A DNA stretch of 38,257 nt from a bacterium (GTDB lineage: Bacteria > Patescibacteriota > Minisyncoccia > Phycocordibacterales > UBA1550). The position numbers and the translations under genes are program-made. The DNA is taken from the NCBI GenBank assembly GCA_030649835.1, contig JAUSES010000048.1, forward strand, positions 1 through 38,257, in the 5' to 3' direction. The stretch's first letter is position 1; every line of letters starts with the position of its first letter. This document shows positions 22,240 through 30,549 of the stretch, in pieces. The notes below the pieces were generated by a model that was not told the origin of the DNA, made no database searches, and saw only the letters and a list, made by a program, of their open reading frames with translations.

Positions 22240-23169
22240 CTATTTCGAATACAAATATTGAAAAATATCCTCAACTGCACGGATGGCGTCGCCTGCAGCA
22301 ATGTTGTTTTGGTGGTAGAGTACGTCTGTGCAGTCCCCAGCTGCCCATATGCCCGCGACTGAGGTTTTTTGCGTGCGTGGGTCAGTGATGACGTGGTTGT
22401 GGTCGTTTAAATCAGTAACGCCTTTTAAAAATTCTGTGTTAGGAAGCTGACCAATTTCAATAAAAATACCACCAACAGGGAGCTCAGTTACAACACCAGA
22501 GACCTTGTCTTTGTATACAATCCCATTTGCGAATTTATCACCTTTGATTTCAAGAATGTCCACATTTTTTATCGCGCGCATGTTGGGGTGTGAGAGAACT
22601 TTTTCAACGGTGATCTGGTCTGCACGATGAAAGTCCTCGCTACGATGAATTAGGGTAACACTCTTTGCATATGCTAAAAGTTGCGCAGCTGTTTCAAACG
22701 CAGCATTACCCCCACCCACTACAGCTAGGTCTTGATCAGCAAAAAGGGGACCATCACACGAAGCACAGTACGTGAGCCCCTTGTGTTCAAAAATATCCGC
22801 GCCTGGAACCTCAAGCTTCCTCCGGTGGCTCCCTGTTGCCACAAGTACCGTGCGAGTCTGGTAGGAGGATTTCTCCGTTGTAACAATGAACCCACTCTCT
22901 TTTTTCTCGAGAGCTTGAACGCGCTCATCACGAATAGTGAGTACATCACCAGCGTATGCTTCTACATGTTTTTTTAGAGACTCCGCAAGCTCGGTTCCAG
23001 AAATAGCTACGGTCCCAATCCAGTTTTGTACCTCAGCAGAATCTGTGGATTGACCTGCAAATACCTCTGCAATGATAAGGGTCTTCAGGCGCTTGCGCGC
23101 TGAATACACGCCCGCAGCGGCTCCTGCGGGCCCTCCTCCTATTATGATGAGATCGTATAAAGTAGTCAT
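22240..23169 (-). CDS. trxB: Thioredoxin reductase (NADPH/FAD-dependent)
   Basis: The protein has 309 residues. The FAD dinucleotide motif GGGPAGAAAG is at 11-20, and the redox-active pair is in YCASCDGP (C135, C138). The NADPH-binding GGGNAAFETA follows, and then the C-terminal FAD motif (VAGIWAAGDCTD). Length and order match low-molecular-weight TrxB. CxxC is CASC rather than the common CATC, as in some deeply branching groups. It reduces thioredoxin or a glutaredoxin-like partner in the cytoplasm. It lies just downstream of the four-helix-bundle gene. Confidence 0.93.
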   Translation of the reverse strand: MTTLYDLIIIGGGPAGAAAGVYSARKRLKTLIIAEVFAGQSTDSAEVQNWIGTVAISGTELAESLKKHVEAYAGDVLTIRDERVQALEKKESGFIVTTEKSSYQTRTVLVATGSHRRKLEVPGADIFEHKGLTYCASCDGPLFADQDLAVVGGGNAAFETAAQLLAYAKSVTLIHRSEDFHRADQITVEKVLSHPNMRAIKNVDILEIKGDKFANGIVYKDKVSGVVTELPVGGIFIEIGQLPNTEFLKGVTDLNDHNHVITDPRTQKTSVAGIWAAGDCTDVLYHQNNIAAGDAIRAVEDIFQYLYSK

Positions 23170-23182
23170 TAGTTTGTAGTTG

Positions 23183-23554
23183 TTAGTGAGTAGTATCTTT
23201 CTCTAGTTGGCTTATAAATTTATTAAGCATCCTCATAATCTCATCAAGAGGTTTCTCTACGCTAGTATAATCGAGATGCATGGTCTTTGGCAATCGTTTC
23301 GAGATCACGATCTGGGTTTCTAGTTCAGCCCCAGAACCAAATGCAATTATTAGAAAATTTCTGAAATCTTTTTTTGTACCCCGCATGCTACCTTCTGCAA
23401 TATTTGACGAGATAGAAACTGAAGACCGCCTCATTTGAGAGGTAAGCCCATAAATCTCTTCTTTTGGAAAGTTATCAGTAAGCTTATAAATCTCAATGAC
23501 AAGATCAATTGATCGCTTCCAAACAACAAGATCTTTATAGGATGTGATGTTCAT
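23183..23554 (-). CDS. Four-helix-bundle protein (S23 / 23S rRNA-IVS-type)
   Basis: The 123-residue protein is the TIGR02436-type family. KDLVVWKRSIDLVIEIYKLT is the first helix, FPKEEIYGLTSQMRRSSVSI follows with SNIAEG, then FRNFLIIAFGSGAELETQI. Members are often encoded within 23S rRNA intervening sequences but also stand alone in CPR genomes; their role is not established. Here it sits between ftsZ and trxB with 13- and 38-bp gaps, probably cotranscribed. No rRNA is nearby. Confidence 0.92.
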   Translation of the reverse strand: MNITSYKDLVVWKRSIDLVIEIYKLTDNFPKEEIYGLTSQMRRSSVSISSNIAEGSMRGTKKDFRNFLIIAFGSGAELETQIVISKRLPKTMHLDYTSVEKPLDEIMRMLNKFISQLEKDTTH

Positions 23555-23592
23555 GTTTGTGAATTACAACCTACAAACTACAAACTAAAATA

Positions 23593-24795
23593 CTAGATCT
23601 TCTTTGGGCGACGAAGAAATGCAGGCACTGCGCTCCAGTCCTCTGTACCCTCTGCATCAAGGTCAATAATAGCGATAGGCTCCTTACTATGAGGTGCTTT
23701 TAAGGTTTCTGTAGCAACCTCTATTTTTTTTGGTGCTTCCTCAACAAAACTATTGTTAATCTCTCTCTTGTCGCGATTTTCCTCACGAGTAATTGGTTGC
23801 TGTTTCGCGCCACTAGAAAAAAGATTTCTCTTTTCTACACCCTCAGGAAATCCTGCGGCGATGACAGTAATTTTTACCTCACCTTTCTTTAGTTTGTCGT
23901 CTATGATTGCGCCAAAAATTACACGCGCATCGGAGTCAATGGATTCAGTGATTATTTTTGCCGCTTCATTTATCTCGTGCATGCGAAGGTCAGCACCGCC
24001 CGCAATGGCAAAGAGCACACCCTTTGCGCCTGAAATAGAAAGGTCAAGAAGAGGGGAGTTGATAGCCGCTATTGCAGCTTCTTGAGCACGGTTTTCGCCA
24101 GTTGCAGAGCCAATGCCGAGAAGTGCTGAGCCTGCGTTAGAAAGGACCGAACGAATATCCGCAAAGTCCACATTAATAATCCCCGGTGTAGTAATAAGGT
24201 CTGAGATACCCTCTACTGCTTGGCGGAGGACCTCATCGCTCATCGTAAATGCAGACTTGAACGTGGTATCTTTGTCGGCCACACTCATGATGCGGTCGTT
24301 AGGAACAACAATAAGCGCGTCTACATTTTTGCGAAGCTCCTCAAGACCCATGTCTGCAATGCGCCCACGGTGAGAACCCTCAAATGAAAATGGTTTTGTC
24401 ACCACACCAATAGTGAGAGCGCCTTGTTCCTTTGCAATATTTGCAACGATTGGCGCAGCTCCTGTGCCCGTGCCTCCACCCATTCCTCCTGCAATAAAAA
24501 TCATATCAGCGCCCTTGAGTACACCTTGGATTTCTTCTTTTGTTTCCTCAGCTGCTTTGCGCCCGATCTCAGGGTTCATGCCGGTCCCCAGCCCGCGCGT
24601 AAGGTTTTTTCCAATATGAATTTTTTTCTGAGCGAGCGAATGATGCAAATCCTGCGCATCGGTATTCATTACAATAAATTCAACCCCTTTTATTTTAGAG
24701 TTGACCATGTGATTCACTGCATTTTTCCCTGAACCTCCAACACCGATAACTTTAATTCGTGCGAATGCTTCTACTTCTGGTTGTACTTTTGGCAT
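23593..24795 (-). CDS. ftsZ: Cell division protein FtsZ
   Basis: The 400-residue tubulin-like GTPase forms the division ring. The nucleotide-binding region IKVIGVGGSGKNAVNHM begins near residue 14. The tubulin signature GGMGGGTGTGAAP spans about 103-115. The T7-loop region is present (NVDFADIRSVL). The variable linker after residue 330 is short, and the C-terminus ends in WSAVPAFLRRP, the conserved peptide that binds FtsA and other partners. ftsA lies upstream on the same strand but is separated by a 343-bp interval that holds a MITE. Confidence 0.97.
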   Translation of the reverse strand: MPKVQPEVEAFARIKVIGVGGSGKNAVNHMVNSKIKGVEFIVMNTDAQDLHHSLAQKKIHIGKNLTRGLGTGMNPEIGRKAAEETKEEIQGVLKGADMIFIAGGMGGGTGTGAAPIVANIAKEQGALTIGVVTKPFSFEGSHRGRIADMGLEELRKNVDALIVVPNDRIMSVADKDTTFKSAFTMSDEVLRQAVEGISDLITTPGIINVDFADIRSVLSNAGSALLGIGSATGENRAQEAAIAAINSPLLDLSISGAKGVLFAIAGGADLRMHEINEAAKIITESIDSDARVIFGAIIDDKLKKGEVKITVIAAGFPEGVEKRNLFSSGAKQQPITREENRDKREINNSFVEEAPKKIEVATETLKAPHSKEPIAIIDLDAEGTEDWSAVPAFLRRPKKI

Positions 24796-24868
24796 GACTG
24801 ATGGTCTGATTTATTACTAATAATTTACTTGTATTAGTAGAATACCAAGAAAGAGCGTCTAAAGTCAA

Positions 24869-25111
24869 AAGCCACTGGTTCTTCAACAATTAGTGTGGTG
24901 GATAACTAACAAAGACGGCTCTGTTAAGCTGTAAAAGGGTCAAGACCAACTCAAATCATCGCTAGACACCCCGCAGGTCATACAAGGCTTCCTTCTTATA
25001 AGAAATTTGTCAAAATATACTTTAAAAATAACGATTTTTAAATTTTAAGTAAATTAGCCATTAAAAGCTGAGTTAAATCTTCCACACTAATTGTTGTAGA
25101 ACCAAGCCACT
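24869..25111. mobile_element. MITE-like element with 8-bp target duplication between ftsA and ftsZ
   Basis: AAGCCACT occurs directly at 24869-24876 and 25104-25111. Immediately inside are 22-bp terminal inverted repeats, 24877-24898 (begins GGTTCTTCAACAATTAG) and 25082-25103, with one mismatch. The 227-bp interior has no complete ORF but contains a palindrome TTCTTATAAGAA and the hairpin CTTTAAAAAT/ATTTTTAAA. Ends starting GGTTCTT with an 8-bp duplication fit the ISL3 family. It occupies almost all of the ftsA-ftsZ gap, so ftsZ promoter sequences may come from the element. Confidence 0.8.
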
Positions 25112-25127
25112 AAAGTCCATAAGGTTT

Positions 25128-25154
25128 GCCGTTTTTGCCTAAGGCAAAAACGGC
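25128..25154. terminator. 12-bp hairpin at the end of ftsA
   Basis: GCCGTTTTTGCC/GGCAAAAACGGC with a 3-nt loop contains the last codons and stop of ftsA. No T-run follows, so it is more likely a stability or attenuating structure than a complete terminator. Confidence 0.5.
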
Positions 25155-26302
25155 TTAACCCAGTTTTTTAGGGTATCTAAAATGTTGCTAAAGCTCGTTT
25201 CGATACCCTCTTCCGGTTTCTGAAGCGCATACATTGCAAGCCCGTATGCGACGAGCCAGGAGGAATCTTTTACGGGGAATTTGCCCGCATGCGCTATTGC
25301 AGGATGTGCAAGCGATGATGGAAGCTTGAGCACCGCTTTTGCAAGGTCTTCAATAGTTGCTATTCCTGCCCCACCACCAGTGAGCACAACACCAGCAGGA
25401 AGGAGCCCGCTTCTCCCAATCTTTTTCAGATGCGCCTCAAGGAGCTCAAAGATGTCGTAGAGTCGTGCCTCAATGATCTCATCAAGTTTCTTTTTTGGGT
25501 AAACACCATTTGGGCCATCTAGTTTTATTTTTTCTGCCTCTTGAAGAGGGATTTTTAACCCGAGTGCGATGTCGTTGGTGATATCAGTCGAGCCAATAGG
25601 AAAGACCTGAAGAGAAATAGGAATGTCATTTTCAAATACGGAAATGGAAACTGTTTCTGCACCAATATTTACGAGCGCGCACCCTACAGATCGCTGCTTC
25701 TTGTTGAGGGCCACCTGTGCTGCGGCGAGAGGAGAGGGAAGTACCTCATCAACTTCAACACCAAGCTCTTCAATGGTACGAATGATGTCATTTAAATGTT
25801 GTTCAAGACAGGTGATAAATAGCATTTTCACATCAAGCTTTGTGCCAATCATACCGACCGGGTCACCCAGCACATCCTTATTGTCGAGCTTGTAGCGAAG
25901 CGGTGTGCGATATATAACGCGCTTGTTTACGAGATGAGCAAGGTTTTCTTCTGAATCTGCGGACACTTTTCTGATGTCAACCTCGCTTACCTCTCCCGAC
26001 GCTCGAGAAAGGATAGCGGTGCCGTGTGCAACAGACGCCTCAAGGCTTATTCCCCCTACAGAAAGAATTGCGTTTTTTATTTTGAAACCCACCATTTTTT
26101 CTGCGTGGGTGATGGCAGTGCGGATGCTTTTTATGGCATCTGGCTTATTGATGATGTAACCGTGTCGCAAACCACGCGTTTCAGAGACACCGGTGCCTAT
26201 GATTAGCGGGGATTCTCCGCGCGCATGTTCCACCACAACCACACGGGTAGAGTGAGTACCTATGTCGATGCCGGTAGCAATGCGTTTGGTGTGGCGGTTC
26301 AT
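25139..26302 (-). CDS. ftsA: Cell division protein FtsA
   Basis: The 387-residue actin-like protein tethers FtsZ to the membrane. ATGIDIGTHSTRVVV is the phosphate-1 motif. The 1C-domain region (ITHAEKMVGFKIKNAILSVG) is present. CALVNIGAETVSISVFEND is phosphate-2, and VVLTGGGAGIATIEDLAKA is the adenosine motif. The C-terminal ILDTLKNWVKPFLP is an amphipathic membrane-targeting helix. It starts 38 bp after ybeY on the same strand. Confidence 0.95.
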   Translation of the reverse strand: MNRHTKRIATGIDIGTHSTRVVVVEHARGESPLIIGTGVSETRGLRHGYIINKPDAIKSIRTAITHAEKMVGFKIKNAILSVGGISLEASVAHGTAILSRASGEVSEVDIRKVSADSEENLAHLVNKRVIYRTPLRYKLDNKDVLGDPVGMIGTKLDVKMLFITCLEQHLNDIIRTIEELGVEVDEVLPSPLAAAQVALNKKQRSVGCALVNIGAETVSISVFENDIPISLQVFPIGSTDITNDIALGLKIPLQEAEKIKLDGPNGVYPKKKLDEIIEARLYDIFELLEAHLKKIGRSGLLPAGVVLTGGGAGIATIEDLAKAVLKLPSSLAHPAIAHAGKFPVKDSSWLVAYGLAMYALQKPEEGIETSFSNILDTLKNWVKPFLP

Positions 26303-26340
26303 TTTACTTAGTATAGCAAAAAAAAACTACACACTCAAAT

Positions 26341-26718
26341 TTATATCCTGAATAAGGTCCTTACTTTTTTCTCCGCATTCTCCATTTTTGTGCCGTGGTC
26401 ATGCCCCTTGAGGTGGAAGAGGGCGTGGATGAAAAGAAAGCCGATGAAGTTTGTGTAAGTGCGGTCAAAATTTGGCGCATCTTCGCGTGCCTTTTTTAAA
26501 TCAAGAAAAATCTCGCCCTCGTTAGTATCTAGTGGAAAGGATAGAATATTTGTTGGCGTATCCTTCTGGCGATATGTGCGATTGAGCTCCTGTGACTTCA
26601 GTGAGCTCACTACGACGAGAGAACATTCGTAGTCCTTACCAAGCACAGCGTTAGCCATTTTAGTAAAAGGCAAGCGCGGGAGCTTGCCTTTTGTTGTGTT
26701 TGTGATTGAGAGCGACAT
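26341..26718 (-). CDS. ybeY: Endoribonuclease YbeY (rRNA maturation factor)
   Basis: The 125-residue metal-dependent RNase is needed for 16S rRNA 3'-end processing and ribosome quality control. The zinc motif is HALFHLKGHDHG, matching HGxLHLxGYDH. The conserved RTYRQKDTPTNILSFPLD lies upstream. It is a little shorter than E. coli YbeY (155) at the N-terminus. It precedes ftsA on the minus strand. Confidence 0.94.
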   Translation of the reverse strand: MSLSITNTTKGKLPRLPFTKMANAVLGKDYECSLVVVSSLKSQELNRTYRQKDTPTNILSFPLDTNEGEIFLDLKKAREDAPNFDRTYTNFIGFLFIHALFHLKGHDHGTKMENAEKKVRTLFRI

Positions 26719-26807
26719 GGAGGGTAGGTGTTAGTTTTTAGCATTTAGGTGTTAGGAGATACAAAATGCATTCACTAAAACCTCAAACCTATCACCTGCT
26801 TTTTAGC

Positions 26808-27068
26808 TTATTTTTTGCCCTTCTGACCACGAACCTTCTTTTCTGGGAGTTTGCCGAGTTTGTCGAGAAGTTCGTATTCCTTACGCATACCAAGCACCAC
26901 AAGCGCATCCTTCTTCATACGGCTGTGGTTAGGCTTGCGCTGGTTGTAGCGAATAGAACGAACGCGTGGGATAACACCCGAGCCCTGCACGCGCTTAGTA
27001 AAGCGACGAATAAGGCTAATCGCGTTTTCGTTTGGGTTTTTCTTAACTTCTGCGTTTACGGTTGACAT
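26808..27068 (-). CDS. rpsU: 30S ribosomal protein S21-like protein
   Basis: 86 residues from the ATG at 27068. NENAISLIRRFTKRVQGSGV is the S21 core, and the C-terminal half is very basic (KKVRGQKGKK). KEYELLDKLGKL resembles the extended S21 forms common in CPR. The downstream hisS-lepB group is on the same strand. The assignment rests on the N-terminal motif, and the C-terminal half is more divergent. Confidence 0.8.
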   Translation of the reverse strand: MSTVNAEVKKNPNENAISLIRRFTKRVQGSGVIPRVRSIRYNQRKPNHSRMKKDALVVLGMRKEYELLDKLGKLPEKKVRGQKGKK

Positions 27069-27118
27069 AGGCGATATCTTATCACAATGGGGATTTAGAT
27101 GCAAATTTTCTGAAGTAG

Positions 27119-28465
27119 TTACCTCAACTCATCCTTCAAATGCTTCACGAAGTCGGGGAGGTCGGCGAGTTTGACGGTTTCTTGGGAGCGGGTTTCCATA
27201 TTGCGGGCAATGATGGTGTTGTCGAGGGCTTCTTTTTGACCAAAAATAATAGTGAATGGTGCACCGCTACGTTCTGCGATGGCGAGCTGTTGCCCCAAGC
27301 CATCTTTGGAAAGTGACTGCGCGATGGGCACATGTGCTTTGCGGAGGACTTCGATAATGCCAAAACTCTTCAACTTTGCTTCATTGCCGAGCTGAATAAA
27401 ATACACTTTTGGTTTTTTGAGAATTCGCGGATTGATAGGCTTGTGTGATGGTGACATGATGACACGGTCCACACCAATAGCGCCACCGACTGCGGGGACA
27501 TCTTTTTTGCTCCCGAGAGACTTTGCTAGGAGGTCATAGCGACCACCACCACCGAGCGAGAGTGGAGTAGAAACCTCAGCACCTTCTACAGGTGGTGCGG
27601 TATCTATTTCAATAATTTCAAACACCGTTCGTGTATAGTAGTCGATTCCGCGTACAAGGTTTTTATTTATATGATAGGGAATACCCATTTCCTCGAGGTA
27701 TTCAATAACTTCTTTGAAGTGATGACGACAGTCGTTGCAAAGGGAATCAATCGGTGTTGGTGCTTTTATTTTTATTTCCTGACAGCGCGCGTCTTTGCAG
27801 TCAAGGAGGCGAAGGGGGTTTGTACGAATGCGGTCCTTGCAGTTGGGGCAAAGTGCATCAATCTGTTTTTTGTAATAGCTGGTAAGCTCGCGGATAAAAC
27901 CGCTACGGCATTCTTTGTCGCCGATACTATTGATCTCCACTGAAAGATTTTTAAAACCTGCTTCATCCAAAATGAGTGTCATTGCGCGGATGATGGTAGC
28001 GTCAGCAATGCTTTTTGAAGTGCCTAAAATCTCAAGTCCGAACTGACGAAGCTCGCGGAGACGCCCGCGCTGAGGGTTTTCGTGGCGAAAGTACGGCCCA
28101 TAGTTGTAGAGCATCACAGGCTGGGGGAGAGCCTGCATCCCGTTCTCTAAGTATGCACGCATGACTCCTGCGGTGCCTTCGGGACGCATGACGAGATGGT
28201 CTCCACCTTTGGTTTTTAACGTGTACATTTCTTTGTCACGAATGTCTGTGCCCACACCGAGAGATGAGGTAAAAACAGCCTCACGCTCAAGGATAGGTGT
28301 CTCAATGGGGCGGAAGCCGTAGTATGAAGCGATCTCAGCCGCCTTTTCAAAAAAACCTTGGTACGCATAATACTCTTTGTCCAAAATATCTCGCATGCCT
28401 TTTGGGCTCGCAATATCTTCTTCGCGTAATTTCTTTGGTTTTTCTGATGATGTATCTTTTGTCAT
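27119..28465 (-). CDS. hisS: Histidyl-tRNA synthetase
   Basis: The 448-residue class II aminoacyl-tRNA synthetase shows all expected blocks: GMRDILDKEYY, motif 2 MRPEGTAGVMRAYLENGM, the His-specific LVRGIDYYTRTVFEI, and motif 3 GGGGRYDLLA, followed by GGAIGVDRVIM. The C-terminal anticodon-binding domain (VYFIQLGNEA...VPIAQSLSKDGLGQQL) is complete. A four-Cys cluster (CPNCKDRI and CNDCRHH, about 195-245) lies in the insertion domain. It starts 11 bp after the lepB stop. Confidence 0.97.
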   Translation of the reverse strand: MTKDTSSEKPKKLREEDIASPKGMRDILDKEYYAYQGFFEKAAEIASYYGFRPIETPILEREAVFTSSLGVGTDIRDKEMYTLKTKGGDHLVMRPEGTAGVMRAYLENGMQALPQPVMLYNYGPYFRHENPQRGRLRELRQFGLEILGTSKSIADATIIRAMTLILDEAGFKNLSVEINSIGDKECRSGFIRELTSYYKKQIDALCPNCKDRIRTNPLRLLDCKDARCQEIKIKAPTPIDSLCNDCRHHFKEVIEYLEEMGIPYHINKNLVRGIDYYTRTVFEIIEIDTAPPVEGAEVSTPLSLGGGGRYDLLAKSLGSKKDVPAVGGAIGVDRVIMSPSHKPINPRILKKPKVYFIQLGNEAKLKSFGIIEVLRKAHVPIAQSLSKDGLGQQLAIAERSGAPFTIIFGQKEALDNTIIARNMETRSQETVKLADLPDFVKHLKDELR

Positions 28466-28476
28466 GATATTAAAAA

Positions 28477-29088
28477 TTATTGCTGTCTATATTCACCGGG
28501 TAGTACGTCAATGGCACTTAAAGGGAAGAGTCTCAAGAATGCCCTACCGACAAAAAACTCGCGGTCAACCGGCCCCCACGAGCGTGAGTCAAAGCTTCCT
28601 GCACGATTGTCGCCCATCATAAAGTACTCATCGTCTTTGAGCGCGCGCTCAAGCGAGCCGTCTCGGGGGAATGCTACGTACGGCTCCGTAAGTGTGGCAA
28701 CCACTTTTCCTTCGGCATTTTTTATAAAGACTTTTCCGGTGCTGTCTATGAGCACGGTTTCTCCCGGGAGCCCGATGACGCGCTTTATGAAATACTGTTT
28801 CGGATTTTTAGGATATTTAAAAATAGCCACATCTCCGCGCGCTGGGTCACTCAAGTGATAGGAGAGCTCGTCCACTATGAGGTACTGCTTGTCATGGAAA
28901 GTTGGGTCCATTGATGCGCCCGACACAATGAACGGCTGTGCGATGAAGAGGCGAATAGGAACGACAATGATGAGCGCAACAATTAGAAAACGAAAAGTTT
29001 CCCACGCTTCATCGCGAAAAGAATGTTTATTTTCTGCCACCGCGTCTGTCGCCTCTGTTTTTAAATCCTCATTCATTAGTGCCATCAT
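28477..29088 (-). CDS. lepB: Signal peptidase I
   Basis: About 203 residues from the ATG at 29088; the frame opens with TTG at 29115 and MNEDL (29076) is another candidate. A single N-terminal membrane helix (FLIVALIIVVPIRLFIA) is followed by the catalytic Ser in VSGASMDPT and Lys in YFIKRVIGLPGE. The remaining conserved boxes, YFMMGDNRAGSFDSR and WGPV, are present. It cleaves signal peptides on the outer face of the membrane. It is the upstream partner of hisS. Confidence 0.96.
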   Translation of the reverse strand: MMALMNEDLKTEATDAVAENKHSFRDEAWETFRFLIVALIIVVPIRLFIAQPFIVSGASMDPTFHDKQYLIVDELSYHLSDPARGDVAIFKYPKNPKQYFIKRVIGLPGETVLIDSTGKVFIKNAEGKVVATLTEPYVAFPRDGSLERALKDDEYFMMGDNRAGSFDSRSWGPVDREFFVGRAFLRLFPLSAIDVLPGEYRQQ

Positions 29089-29106
29089 TTTAAAACAGAA
29101 GTGGAC

Positions 29107-29136
29107 TTGATGCAAAGGATGGATATGTGGTATAAT
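29107..29136 (+). promoter_or_regulatory. Promoter for the small gene at 29180
   Basis: TTGATG (29107-29112), 18-bp spacer, TATAAT (29131-29136). It reads away from lepB and leads into the 66-residue gene. Confidence 0.6.
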
Positions 29137-29179
29137 AAAACAGTAGCGATAGATTTTAATAATTTAATACAATAATGAT

Positions 29180-29380
29180 ATGGGACAAGAAAATTTTGAT
29201 AATATAGGTCTAGACCCATTACAGGAGCATGAAGTTAGCCCAACTGATAGTGATGGAATGATGGCTCACAAAGTTCTCACTGATGAGGAACTCGCTGGAG
29301 CACTCGATACAGGATTTGCAAGTAGACCAGGATTTGAAGAAGAGCACAATCAAATTGATCCCACTGAATTAATGCACTAA
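29180..29380 (+). CDS. Small acidic protein, unknown function
   Basis: The 66-residue acidic protein (many Asp/Glu, MGQENFDNIGLDPLQEHEVS) has no membrane segment or known motif. A good promoter lies upstream and a perfect bidirectional hairpin includes its stop codon. Its last residues (LMH) and those of the facing gene (TMH) are encoded within that same palindrome. No family recognised. Confidence 0.6.
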   Translation: MGQENFDNIGLDPLQEHEVSPTDSDGMMAHKVLTDEELAGALDTGFASRPGFEEEHNQIDPTELMH

Positions 29381-29423
29381 AATAAATGAGCTCCCATTTG
29401 GGAGCTCATTTATTTTAGTGCAT
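29372..29423. terminator. Perfect 24-bp palindrome, bidirectional terminator
   Basis: ATGCACTAAAATAAATGAGC is the start of a 24-bp arm (29372-29395) that pairs perfectly with 29400-29423 around a 4-nt loop. The stop codons of both convergent small genes fall inside it. A-rich on one side and T-rich on the other, it works as a terminator in either direction. Confidence 0.9.
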
Positions 29424-29747
29424 AGTTGCTTTTTTGGCTGTATCCATTTTTTGAGCTATAGCGAGTACCATCGCTGCTTCGTAGGGGCACTCTGGGTGTT
29501 CGTGTAAAAATTGTTCACAATTTTCCTCAGTAAGATTAAATGCTCCAGAATGTTCACGAGAGAAAATTTCAATAGCAAGCGCAAACCTCGTATTTTTTAC
29601 AATAGTTTCTGCTCCTAGTCTTAATTTATCGACTTTTTCATTAAACGACATGTCCTCTCCTTTTGATACGGCACGCTCCTCCGAAGTGAGACCAGTTATC
29701 TTCATTGAGTTAAGTCCTGTTCCTTGATATTCATTATGTTCTTGCAT
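29415..29747 (-). CDS. Soluble protein of unknown function
   Basis: The 110-residue protein is predicted helical, with no membrane segment. Features include VSKGEDMSFNEKVDKLRLGA, ETIVKNTRFALAIEIFS and EHPECPYEAAMVLAIAQKM. A single Cys pair (NCEQFLHEHPECPY) lies in the C-terminal half. Diverges from pth, sharing the 57-bp upstream region, and converges with the 66-residue gene. No family recognised. Confidence 0.6.
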   Translation of the reverse strand: MQEHNEYQGTGLNSMKITGLTSEERAVSKGEDMSFNEKVDKLRLGAETIVKNTRFALAIEIFSREHSGAFNLTEENCEQFLHEHPECPYEAAMVLAIAQKMDTAKKATMH

Positions 29748-29804
29748 GATGGTGTTGTTACAGTTGATTGCTACTAATTCATTTTTATTATACCATACTC
29801 ACAT

Positions 29805-30395
29805 ATGCAATACCTAATTGTTGGACTTGGTAACCCGGGAGAGGAATATGCGGACACGCGTCACAATGCGGGGCGGATGGTGGTGGAGCAGTTTCGAAAG
29901 AAAAACGATTTTCCTGAGTGGGTTTTGGATAAAACGTTGAAGGCTCTCGTATCGAAAAGCACATGGGGAAAGGATAAAGTGGTCTTACTTATGCCGAACA
30001 ACTTTATGAATGTGTCAGGAAAAAGTGTGGCGCCATTGGTCAAGAATGCAAAAGATACAGAGCGCACTGTTGTAGTGTATGACGACCTCGACTTGCCTTT
30101 GGGTGGAATGAAAATTTCCTTTAACAGAAGCTCAGGCGGGCACAGGGGAGTGGAGTCAATTATTAAAGCCATCAAGACGCGAGCCTTCGCAAGGCTTCGT
30201 ATTGGTATTTGTCCCACAACCCCGAGTGGAAAACCAAGAAAGCCAAAAGGGGAGGATGCACTGCTCGAATTTATCGTCGGGCCGTTTAAAAAAGCAGAGC
30301 TAGACGAAATGAAAAAGGTTGTCAAAAAAGGCGCCGAGGCACTTGCATTTATTTTGGACGAAGGGCGCGAGATAGCGACGGGGAAGGTGAATTAG
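29805..30395 (+). CDS. pth: Peptidyl-tRNA hydrolase
   Basis: The 196-residue enzyme frees tRNA from dropped-off peptidyl-tRNA. YLIVGLGNPGEEYADTRHNA is the N-terminal signature with the catalytic His (His22 region). VVVYDDLDLPLGGMKI and SSGGHRGVESIIKAI are the other conserved boxes. The C-terminal tail is normal in length. A TTGATT/TATTAT promoter-like pair lies at 29764-29791. Confidence 0.97.
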   Translation: MQYLIVGLGNPGEEYADTRHNAGRMVVEQFRKKNDFPEWVLDKTLKALVSKSTWGKDKVVLLMPNNFMNVSGKSVAPLVKNAKDTERTVVVYDDLDLPLGGMKISFNRSSGGHRGVESIIKAIKTRAFARLRIGICPTTPSGKPRKPKGEDALLEFIVGPFKKAELDEMKKVVKKGAEALAFILDEGREIATGKVN

Positions 30396-30420
30396 GGTTT
30401 GCATTGTCAATGTCATTTTT

Positions 30421-30501
30421 GCTCCTGTGTGTGAAAATCCAAATCGCACCACAGAGTTCAAGTCATGACTTGAACTCTGTGCGATTTTGGCGGTAAGGAG
30501 C
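30421..30501. terminator. Palindromic hairpin between pth and the M24 peptidase gene
   Basis: ACAGAGTTCAAGTCA/TGACTTGAACTCTGT (30451-30480) is a perfect 15-bp inverted repeat. It is extended by AAATCGC/GCGATTT after a 3-nt bulge and by outer GCTCCT/AGGAGC. The structure sits between two genes of the same orientation and could terminate pth transcription. Confidence 0.75.
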
Positions 30502-30549
30502 TGCGTCTTAGTGAGTTAATACAGATCTAGTGTTATACTGATACGACAA

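Noticed and set aside
23183-23554. An rRNA intervening sequence
   Set aside because: The S23-type protein family is linked with 23S rRNA insertions, but here it lies between ftsZ and trxB with no rRNA sequence around it.
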